In this document: piece by piece, positions 17,771 to 26,172 of the stretch
Layout: each line of letters starts with the position of its first letter
Position numbering within the stretch: the first letter of the stretch is position 1
Assembly (NCBI RefSeq): GCF_039544165.1
Contig: NZ_BAABLD010000001.1
Location: 179,480 to 243,479 of the forward strand
DNA length: 64,000 bases
Source: Viridibacterium curvum
GTDB lineage: Bacteria > Pseudomonadota > Gammaproteobacteria > Burkholderiales > Rhodocyclaceae
Direction of reading: 5' to 3'
Program-made: the position numbers and the translations under genes
The notes under the pieces: model-generated
The model's database searches: none
What the model was told of the DNA's origin: nothing
The model's input: only the letters and a program-made list of their open reading frames with translations

Positions 17771-17816
17771 TCGCCGGCTCCCTGGCCTGCCGACCTCGGC
17801 TCGGTAAAGCATCAGT

Positions 17817-17844
17817 AAAAAGCCCCGCACTTGCGGGGCTTTTT
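17817..17844 (+). terminator. Intrinsic terminator of the 50-residue gene
   Basis: AAAAAGCCCCGC (17817-17828), loop ACTT, GCGGGGCTTTTT (17833-17844): twelve pairs ending in a T run, symmetrical and so active in both directions. Confidence 0.93.
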
Positions 17845-17885
17845 ATTTGAGCCAGACTGTGGATGTTGCATACCGGGGCAGGGCG

Positions 17886-19862
<1,977 letters not shown>

Positions 19863-19888
19863 AGCGCGGACTTGCTTCAAGTATGTCG

Positions 19889-20036
19889 TTCCCGCGAAGG
19901 CGGGAACCCAGCGACTTTAGACACATGTTGAACGTCACTGGATTCCCGCGAATGCCCTCTCCCCCAACCCCTCTCCCGCAGGCGGGAGAGGGGAGCGTCG
20001 TGCGGCTGCGCCGGTTGTAAAGCTGGCGGGAATGAC
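19889..20036. repeat. Cluster of palindromic intergenic (REP-like) repeats, apparently nested
   Basis: Between the acetoacetyl-CoA synthetase and alkA-like genes. First unit: TTCCCGCGAAGGCGGGAA at 19889-19906. Second unit: the half site GTCACTGGATTCCCGC (19934-19949) is matched by the opposite half GCGGGAATGAC (20026-20036), but 76 bases lie between them. Those bases contain a separate perfect palindrome, CCCCTCTCCCGC/GCGGGAGAGGGG at 19968-19993. The arrangement looks like one palindromic element placed in the loop of another. It may also terminate transcripts from both sides. Confidence 0.75.
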
Positions 20037-20046
20037 GGAGTCGGGA

Positions 20047-20712
20047 TTACGTTGCTTTCTGCGCGCGCAGATGCGCTTTGTACAGATCGGCGGCACGCCA
20101 CAGATACCAGGCCGCTGTCGAGCGATAAGGACGCAAGGCCTCCCCCAAGATGAGCATGTCGCGCGGTTTGAGCTGTTCTGGCAGGCCCTTGATCGCGCGC
20201 CAGCCCTCCCGCACCCCGAAGTCATCCACGGGCCAGATATCGGGTCGCCCCAGTGTGAAGATCAGCAGCATCTCCACGGTCCAGCGACCGACGCCTCGCA
20301 GCGTGGTGATGCGTGCGATCAGTTCTTCGTCGCTCAGCGTGGTGGCTTCGGCTCGCGTCGGTACGACGCCGACCAGCGTTTTGTCAGCGATTTCCCTGAT
20401 CGCTGCGACCTTGCTTGCCGAGAAGCCGCAGGCGCGCATGTCAGCCACGTCGCAGGCCAGTACCTGTGCCGGCGCCGGGAAGGGCGTATCCGGAAAACGC
20501 GCGAGGAAGCGACCGAGAATCGTCTCTGCAGCCTTGCCGTGCAGCTGTTGATAAGCGATGGAGCGTACCAGGGCTTCGTAAGGCTCACGGTTGCTGCGCT
20601 CGCTCGTGCTTGCATCCAGCGCACAGGTGCCGACAAGACTGATCAGCGTGGCCCAGTCCGGGTCGCAGGCGGCGAGGTGTCGTGCTGCGGGGGTGTCGAG
20701 AGCCGTACTCAT
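20047..20712 (-). CDS. DNA-3-methyladenine glycosylase II (HhH-GPD, AlkA-type)
   Basis: Removes alkylated bases from DNA as the first step of base-excision repair. The 221-residue protein is the short single-domain form. The helix-hairpin-helix and catalytic region reads LRGVGRWTVEMLLIFTLGRPDIWPVDDFGVREG, with the catalytic aspartate at D163/D164; the helical SIAYQQLHGKAAETILGRF is also typical. It lacks the N-terminal TBP-like domain of E. coli AlkA. It follows alkB by only three bases, completing an ada-alkB-alkA operon. Confidence 0.92.
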   Translation of the reverse strand: MSTALDTPAARHLAACDPDWATLISLVGTCALDASTSERSNREPYEALVRSIAYQQLHGKAAETILGRFLARFPDTPFPAPAQVLACDVADMRACGFSASKVAAIREIADKTLVGVVPTRAEATTLSDEELIARITTLRGVGRWTVEMLLIFTLGRPDIWPVDDFGVREGWRAIKGLPEQLKPRDMLILGEALRPYRSTAAWYLWRAADLYKAHLRAQKAT

Positions 20713-20715
20713 GCG

Positions 20716-21366
20716 TCAGCGTGCTTTGCGGAAAGTCAGGTTGTAACGGAACTCGCCAGTGGCCGGGTGATGCTGATGCGCGACGGGCGCGACGCCGTGA
20801 AAGGCCAGTCGCGACGGGCCGCCCCAGACGATAACATCGCCGTGTTGCAGGCGATGTCGTGCGGGACGCTGGCTGCGCGTCAGGCCGCCAAACAGGAAGG
20901 TGGCGGGCACGCCCAACGAGACGGAGACAATGGGGGCGGCCATGTCGCGTTCGTTGCGATCCTGGTGCAGCGACATGCGCGCACCAGGGGCGTAGCGGTT
21001 GATGAGGCAGGCATCGGGCATGAAGTCGACAAAGCCGGCTGCGTGTGCGGCGTCCTGAGCAAGTTGCTGGAAGAGGGCAGGCATCGCTGGCCATGCCGTG
21101 TTGCTGAGCGGGTCATGCGTTGCATAGCGATAGCCGTGTGAGTCGCTGACCCAGCCCGCTTTGCCACAGTTGCTCATGGCGACCGACATGCTGTAGCCGC
21201 CCGGCGTCTGCATCAGTCGCAGCGGTGCAGCCTGCGTCACGGCGAATATGAGGGACAGCAAGGCGTCTGCTTGTTCGAGGGCGAAGGCGTGCAGCAGCAT
21301 CGCACCGGGAGCGATGGCTTCGTCATGACGCTGCGGTGGCAGCGCGGCGAACAGGTCGCCCGTCAT
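20716..21366 (-). CDS. alkB: Alkylated DNA repair dioxygenase AlkB
   Basis: Fe(II)/2-oxoglutarate dioxygenase that oxidatively removes 1-methyladenine and 3-methylcytosine lesions. In the 216 residues the iron ligands are H134 and D136 (NRYAPGARMSLHQDRNE) and H190 (LAFHGV), and the 2-oxoglutarate-binding arginine region is FRYNLTFRKAR. PGGYSMSVAMSNCG and GYRYATHDPLSNTAWPAMP match E. coli AlkB. The start ATG overlaps the stop of the upstream ada-like gene (ATGA). Confidence 0.96.
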   Translation of the reverse strand: MTGDLFAALPPQRHDEAIAPGAMLLHAFALEQADALLSLIFAVTQAAPLRLMQTPGGYSMSVAMSNCGKAGWVSDSHGYRYATHDPLSNTAWPAMPALFQQLAQDAAHAAGFVDFMPDACLINRYAPGARMSLHQDRNERDMAAPIVSVSLGVPATFLFGGLTRSQRPARHRLQHGDVIVWGGPSRLAFHGVAPVAHQHHPATGEFRYNLTFRKAR

Positions 21367-22253
21367 GCGGGAGCAAGAGATGCAGAAGCGGCCACCTTCG
21401 CCTCGCGGTCGATCAGCATGCGTTTGCGATCAATACCCCAGCGGTAGCCTGACAGGCTGCCGTCGCTGCGCACGATGCGATGACAGGGGATGGCAATGGC
21501 CAGTGTGTTGGCAGCGCAGGCCGAGGCGACTGCACGTACGGCGCGCGGCGTGCCGAGCTTTTGCGCCAGCTCGGTGTAGCTCAGCGTGCTGCCGGGCGGG
21601 ATCGATTGCAGCGCTTGCCACACACGTTGCTGGAAGGCCGTGCCGCGTACGTCCAGTGGCAGCGCCAGATTCGCATCGCGCCCGTCGACAAAGCCAATGA
21701 CGCACGCCATCCAGTCTTCAAAGTCCGGTTCATCACCGCACAGCTCGGCGTGCGGGAAGCGTTCCTGCAGCGCCTCCAGCAGCGCCACCGGATCATCGCC
21801 CAGTGCGATGCTGCACAAGCCCTTGCCGGTCGCCGCGACGAGGATCGCGCCCAATGTGCATTGCCCAATGCCGAAGCGTATGCGTTCGCCTTCGCCACCC
21901 TTGCGGAATGCCGCCGGTGTCATACCCAGCAGTGACTGCACGCGTTCGTAGAAGCCACTGCTGGAACTGAATCCGGCTTCGAATAGCGCATCGGTGACTG
22001 AGCCAGACGTCGGCAAGGCTGCTCGCAGACGCAGGGCGCGGATTGCGTCGGCGTAGGCGCGCGGCGTGATGCCCAGCACGGCCTTGAACTGGCGATGGAA
22101 GTGATGCGGGCTCAGCTGCGCCGCCCCGGCCAGTGCAGCAAGCGGCGGCAGCGTGCTTTCTGCCTCGATGAGCTGGCAGGCGGCGAGGATGGCGGAGAGG
22201 TGGCGTGGGTTGTTGGGTGCCAAGTGCGGGCTTTCAATCCGTTGCCGGGCCAC
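21363..22253 (-). CDS. AraC-type HTH / O6-methylguanine-DNA methyltransferase (Ada lacking its N-terminal sensor domain)
   Basis: The C-terminal part is an O6-alkylguanine-DNA alkyltransferase with the acceptor cysteine C257 in IPCHRIVRSDGSLSGYRWG. The N-terminal part is an AraC-like DNA-binding domain (LAALAGAAQLSPHHFHRQFKAVLGITPRAYA, then FEAGFSSSSGFYERVQSLLGMTP). The zinc/phosphotriester domain of E. coli Ada (its four cysteines) is absent. The start is uncertain: I chose the GTG at 22253 (296 residues), which has GGAGGGG six bases upstream. Upstream ATGs exist (for example near 22410), but the added residues would be the translation of an inverted repeat. The operon context with alkB and alkA supports an alkylation-response role. 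Confidence 0.85.
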   Translation of the reverse strand: MARQRIESPHLAPNNPRHLSAILAACQLIEAESTLPPLAALAGAAQLSPHHFHRQFKAVLGITPRAYADAIRALRLRAALPTSGSVTDALFEAGFSSSSGFYERVQSLLGMTPAAFRKGGEGERIRFGIGQCTLGAILVAATGKGLCSIALGDDPVALLEALQERFPHAELCGDEPDFEDWMACVIGFVDGRDANLALPLDVRGTAFQQRVWQALQSIPPGSTLSYTELAQKLGTPRAVRAVASACAANTLAIAIPCHRIVRSDGSLSGYRWGIDRKRMLIDREAKVAASASLAPA

Positions 22254-22255
22254 GA

Positions 22256-22349
22256 AACCCCTCCCCAACCCTCCCCTTGTCAGGGGAGGACGCTGCACGA
22301 GCCCGGGGTGATCTGCTCCTCCCCTGACAAGGGGAGGCCGGGAGGGGTT
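22256..22349. repeat. Inverted pair of palindromic repeats upstream of the ada-like gene
   Basis: Two near-identical 33-35-base arms (22256-22290 and 22317-22349) face each other across 26 bases. Each arm contains the smaller palindrome CTCCCCTTGTCAGGGGAG. The layout resembles a bacterial interspersed mosaic element built of two head-to-head REP units. The arm next to the ada-like gene supplies the purine-rich GGGAGGGG in front of its likely GTG start. Confidence 0.8.
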
Positions 22350-22507
22350 GCTTCGGCTATTGCAATACAGCGATACGCTTTGCAACAGCCTGTTATGCGA
22401 CAGCGCCATTCTCGCGACTTTGTCCGGACGCCGCATCCGCTTTCTTGCTGTTCGCTTGTGCCCTGCATGATTGCTTTGCGCGCGGCTTGCCGTCATTGTT
22501 CGCCACC

Positions 22508-23629
22508 ATGCAAAACGGCGCCTTCCGCCTCCTCCTTGTCTGTTGCGTCCTGCTGTTGGCGGCACCTGTGCGGGCCGACGTGCCGGTGCCCGGTGCGCGC
22601 ATTTCCGCTTCGGGCGCCGCACCCGGCTACAGCGCGTCGCAGGCGGCGGACGCCAACCCCGATACGCGCTGGGTTGCCGAAAGTACAGAGGGTGGAAACT
22701 GGCTTGCGCTGGAATTCACTGCCCCCGTACTGGTAACCGCCTTGCGTGTCAGCGAGCCACAGCCGCGCATTCGTGTCTGGCGAGTGGAGGTGCTGCGTGA
22801 TGGGCGCTGGCGTCAGGTGCAGGCGGGCAGTGGCATTCCGCAGGGCAAGCTGGTGATTCCGCCAAGTCTGACCGAGGGGGTGCGCCTGCACATCGACAGC
22901 ACGCGCGGTGGTGCGGCACAGGTGTCGGAATTCGCGGCCTGGGCCAGCGGGCGCAGTGCCTGTGTGCCGCCGACGGGCGAGATCACGCTTAACGTGGCGC
23001 GCGACCTCGATTGCGCGGGCCTCGTCATCAGCCAGCCCTGCAATCGTCTGGGGCCGGCCGGGCCGCTGTTCATGCTCGCCGATGGCGCGACCCTGCGCAA
23101 TGTGACCCTGATCGACAGCTACGTGAGTTGTGACGGTGCCTGCACGCTGGAGAACGTGCACTGGCGCATCAACTGTCCCTCCGTGGTTCAGCAATCCGCC
23201 GTCATCCAGAGTGCGTCTGAGAGTGGCGGGCGGGACGTCACCATCGCCGGCGGCAGCGCCTTCGGGCGTTTTGGCGCGCTGTTCCGCATCAACACCACGG
23301 CCTCGACGCTGAATCTGCGTCAGTTCGTTTTCTCGGGTTACGGCGAGACGATCAACGCTTTTGCACCCGACACGGCACGCCAGATGCGCTTGCGCCTCGA
23401 TGAGGTGAGCCTGGCCGGCACGCTGCGTGGTGGTGTCGTGCAGGTGCGGCCAGACAAGCAGGACCATGCCTGGATACGCCGCTTGCGCATTGTGGGCTAC
23501 CGCCGTGGCAGCCCGTTGGTGTGCAATCTGCTGGGGGTGCAGCAGGAGCGTCTGATGTCTTTCGGTGAGCAGTGGCAGAGTGATTTCTGCGATGTGGGGC
23601 CTGACGATGTGCAGGCCGCCAAAGACTGA
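22508..23629 (+). CDS. Exported discoidin-like / pectate lyase-like protein
   Basis: A 373-residue protein with a signal peptide (LLLVCCVLLLAAPVRA, cleavage near residue 24). Residues about 25-150 look like an F5/8-type C (discoidin) carbohydrate-binding domain: GYSASQAADANPDTRWVAES, WLALEFTAPVLVTALRV, VEVLRDGRWRQV. Residues about 165-373 resemble a pectate lyase class III (PL3) right-handed beta-helix: LFMLADGATLRNVTLIDSY, then CDGACTLENVHWRINC, close to the GSCTLENVWWEDV hallmark of PL3, and FVFSGYGETINAFAP. Catalytic residues cannot be verified by eye and several positions differ, so activity is uncertain. A terminator follows. Confidence 0.65.
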   Translation: MQNGAFRLLLVCCVLLLAAPVRADVPVPGARISASGAAPGYSASQAADANPDTRWVAESTEGGNWLALEFTAPVLVTALRVSEPQPRIRVWRVEVLRDGRWRQVQAGSGIPQGKLVIPPSLTEGVRLHIDSTRGGAAQVSEFAAWASGRSACVPPTGEITLNVARDLDCAGLVISQPCNRLGPAGPLFMLADGATLRNVTLIDSYVSCDGACTLENVHWRINCPSVVQQSAVIQSASESGGRDVTIAGGSAFGRFGALFRINTTASTLNLRQFVFSGYGETINAFAPDTARQMRLRLDEVSLAGTLRGGVVQVRPDKQDHAWIRRLRIVGYRRGSPLVCNLLGVQQERLMSFGEQWQSDFCDVGPDDVQAAKD

Positions 23630-23638
23630 ATGCGACAA

Positions 23639-23670
23639 ACAACAAGGCCCGCTTGCGCGGGCCTTGTTGT
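23639..23670. terminator. Bidirectional terminator between convergent genes
   Basis: A 14-base-pair perfect stem (23639-23652 with 23657-23670) and a TTGC loop between the stop codons of the discoidin/lyase gene (plus) and icd (minus). Confidence 0.85.
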
Positions 23671-23689
23671 GCCATCAGTACCGATTCGC

Positions 23690-25906
23690 TCAGATGCTTG
23701 CCAGCACGGCGTTCAGCGTGGCGCTGGGACGCATGGCGGCGGAGCACTTGGCGGGCGACGGGTAGTAGTAACCACCGATGTCGTTCGGCTTGCCCTGGGC
23801 GGCGATCAGCTCGCCTGCGATCTTGGCTTCGTCGGCCGTCAGCTTCTCGGCGACGGGTTTGAAGCGCGCTTGCAGGGCGCTGTCTTCAGTTTGCGCTGCG
23901 AGAGCTTGTGCCCAGTACAGCGCGAGGTAGAAGTGGCTGCCGCGGTTGTCGATCTGGCCGACCTTGCGGGCGGGCGACTTGTCGTTCTCGAGGAACTTGG
24001 CATTGGCTTCATCGAGGCACTTGGCGATCACGGCCGCGGCCTTGTTGCCGGTCTTGACGGCGAGTTCTTCGATGGAAACCTGCAGCGCGAGGAATTCGCC
24101 GAGTGAGTCCCAGCGCAGGTAGTTCTCTTCGAGGAACTGTTGCACATGCTTGGGTGCCGAGCCGCCGGCGCCGGTTTCGTACAGGCCACCGCCTTCGAGC
24201 AGGGGCACGATGGAGAGCATCTTGGCGCTGGTGCCGAGTTCGAGGATGGGGAACAGGTCGGTGTTGTAGTCGCGCAGCACGTTGCCAGTGACCGAGATGG
24301 TGTCCTGGCCGGCGCGGATGCGCTTGACTGACAGCTTGCAGGCTTCGACCGGCGACAGGATCGGCAGCTCAAGGCCGCTGGTGTCGTGGTTCTTGAGGTA
24401 GGTCTTGACCTTCTCGATGAGGTTGCGGTCGTAGGCGCGGGCTTCGTCGAGCCAGAACACGGCGGGCGTGTTGGTGGCGCGGGCGCGGCCGACGGCGAGC
24501 TTGACCCAGTCCTGCACGGCGATGTCCTTGGTCTGGAACATGCGCCAGATGTCGCCGGCTTCAACGTCGTGCGAGGTGAGCACGGTGCCGTCGGCAGAAA
24601 CGACCTTGACGGTGCCGTCGCTCGGGATTTCGAAGGTCTTGTCGTGTGAGCCGTACTCTTCGGCCGCCTGGGCCATCAGGCCGACGTTGGGCACGGTACC
24701 CATGGTCTTCACGTCGTAAGCGCCGTTGGCCTTGCAGTCGTCGATGACGGCTTGATACACGCCCGCGTAGCAACGGTCGGGGATGGTGAACTTGGCGTCC
24801 TGCAACTTGCCGGCCGCGTTCCACATCTGGCCCGAGGCGCGGATGGCGGCGGGCATGGAGGCGTCGACGATCACGTCGCTGGGTACGTGCAGGTTGGTGA
24901 TGCCCTTGTCGGAATCGACCATGGCGACCGGCACGGCAGCTTCGGCAGCGCGCAGGTCGGCTTCGATGGCGGCCTTTTCGGCTTCAGGCAGGGACTGGAT
25001 CTTGGCGTAGGCGTCACCGATGCCGTTGCGCACATTGACGCCGAGCTTGGCGAAGGTGTCGGCGTGCTTGGCGAACACGTCCTTGTAGAAGGCGCTGACG
25101 GCGTAGCCGAACAGGATGGGGTCGGAGACCTTCATCATCGTGGCCTTGAGGTGCAGCGAGAACAGCACGCCCTTTGCCTTGGCATCGGCAACCTGGGCTT
25201 CGTAGAAAGCCTTGAGGCTCTTGGCACTCATGAAGGTGGAAGCGATCAGCTCACCGTCCTTGACCTTCACTTCCTTCAGGGTCTTGATGTTGCCTTCTTC
25301 GTCGGTGAATTCAATCTTGAGGGTGCCGGCCTTGGCAATGACGGCGGACTTCTCGTTGCCGTAGAAGTCGCCCGAAGTCATGTGGGCAACATGGCTCTTG
25401 GAGTCAGCACTCCAGGCACCCATCGAGTGCGGGTGGGCCTTGGCGTATTGCTTGACGGCGTTGGCGACGCGGCGGTCGGAGTTGCCTTCGCGCAGCACGG
25501 GGTTCACGGCGCTGCCGAGCACTTTGGCGTAGCGGGCCTTGATGGCCTTCTCTTCGTCGGTCGTCGGGTTCTCGGGGAAGTCCGGCACTGCGAAGCCTTG
25601 CGATTGCAGCTCCTTGATGGCGGCCTTGAGCTGGGGCACCGATGCGCTGACGTTGGGCAACTTGATGATGTTGGCTTCGGGCGTCTTGGCCAGCTCGCCG
25701 AGTTCGGAGAGGGCGTCGGCCACTTGCTGCTCGGGCTTCAGGAAGTCACCGAAGTTGGCAAGGATACGGGCGGCGACCGAGATGTCCCGCGTCTCGACAG
25801 CGATGTTTGCCGTCTTGGTGAAAGCCTGAACGATGGGCAGGAAGGAGTAGGTGGCCAGTGCCGGGGCTTCGTCGGTCAGGGTGTAGATGATCTTTGCTTC
25901 GCTCAT
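23690..25906 (-). CDS. icd: Isocitrate dehydrogenase (NADP+), monomeric type
   Basis: Oxidative decarboxylation of isocitrate to 2-oxoglutarate in the TCA cycle. At 738 residues it belongs to the monomeric (IDH-II, about 740-residue) class, unrelated in length to the 420-residue dimeric enzyme. Landmarks: YTLTDEAPALATYSFLPIV at the N-terminus, LPNVSASVPQLKAAI, LREGNSDRRVANAVKQYAK, HPHSMGAWSADSKSHVAHM, TGAGGSAPKHVQQ, and DIGGYYYPSPAKCSAAMRPS at the C-terminus. GAAAGAAAG precedes the ATG. An extended -10 promoter lies about 70 bases upstream. Confidence 0.98.
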   Translation of the reverse strand: MSEAKIIYTLTDEAPALATYSFLPIVQAFTKTANIAVETRDISVAARILANFGDFLKPEQQVADALSELGELAKTPEANIIKLPNVSASVPQLKAAIKELQSQGFAVPDFPENPTTDEEKAIKARYAKVLGSAVNPVLREGNSDRRVANAVKQYAKAHPHSMGAWSADSKSHVAHMTSGDFYGNEKSAVIAKAGTLKIEFTDEEGNIKTLKEVKVKDGELIASTFMSAKSLKAFYEAQVADAKAKGVLFSLHLKATMMKVSDPILFGYAVSAFYKDVFAKHADTFAKLGVNVRNGIGDAYAKIQSLPEAEKAAIEADLRAAEAAVPVAMVDSDKGITNLHVPSDVIVDASMPAAIRASGQMWNAAGKLQDAKFTIPDRCYAGVYQAVIDDCKANGAYDVKTMGTVPNVGLMAQAAEEYGSHDKTFEIPSDGTVKVVSADGTVLTSHDVEAGDIWRMFQTKDIAVQDWVKLAVGRARATNTPAVFWLDEARAYDRNLIEKVKTYLKNHDTSGLELPILSPVEACKLSVKRIRAGQDTISVTGNVLRDYNTDLFPILELGTSAKMLSIVPLLEGGGLYETGAGGSAPKHVQQFLEENYLRWDSLGEFLALQVSIEELAVKTGNKAAAVIAKCLDEANAKFLENDKSPARKVGQIDNRGSHFYLALYWAQALAAQTEDSALQARFKPVAEKLTADEAKIAGELIAAQGKPNDIGGYYYPSPAKCSAAMRPSATLNAVLASI

Positions 25907-25974
25907 GGCTTTCTTTCGGGGAGTTCTTTTGAGGGGGGGCTGCGGGAGGCAGCTGCTGCCAGGACAAAGCTGGA

Positions 25975-25983
25975 ATTATACCA
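25975..25983 (-). promoter_or_regulatory. Extended -10 promoter of icd
   Basis: On the minus strand TGGTATAAT: a perfect TATAAT hexamer with the TGn extension, about 70 bases before the icd start codon. No clear -35 is seen, as is common with extended -10 promoters. Confidence 0.65.
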
Positions 25984-26031
25984 AGCCAGCTCGGGTGGCG
26001 AGGATCAGCGATCGGTGGCGAGGGGCTGCAG

Positions 26032-26129
26032 GTCCGACTTCAGTCGGACGCGGGTCGTCGAGCAGCAGGTCTGACTTCAGTCAGACGCAGGTCGTGGAAC
26101 GGGCTCTGGCTGTGCGACTGAAGTCGCAC
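26032..26129. repeat. Three short palindromes of one repeat family
   Basis: Three perfect or near-perfect 18-base palindromes sharing the core GACTTCAGTC or its complement: GTCCGACTTCAGTCGGAC (26032-26049), GTCTGACTTCAGTCAGAC (26069-26086) and GTGCGACTGAAGTCGCAC (26112-26129, inverted core). Differences in the arms are compensated so that pairing is kept. They lie between the response regulator stop and the icd promoter, both genes on the minus strand, and may terminate or insulate. Confidence 0.85.
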
Positions 26130-26172
26130 CTACGAAAGCATGGGCGGCTGGGCTACCGATGCGTCCCTCGAT

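Noticed and set aside
22254..22622. Longer N-terminus of the ada-like protein (up to 419 residues)
   Set aside because: The added residues are translated palindromic repeat and show no similarity to the Ada zinc domain (its Cys pattern is missing).
22493..23638. A 381-residue minus-strand frame opposite the discoidin/lyase-like gene
   Set aside because: The plus frame has a signal peptide, domains and a terminator; the minus frame has none.
24752..26074. A 440-residue plus-strand frame opposite icd
   Set aside because: A shadow of the well-conserved icd gene in high-GC sequence; no start signal or family match.
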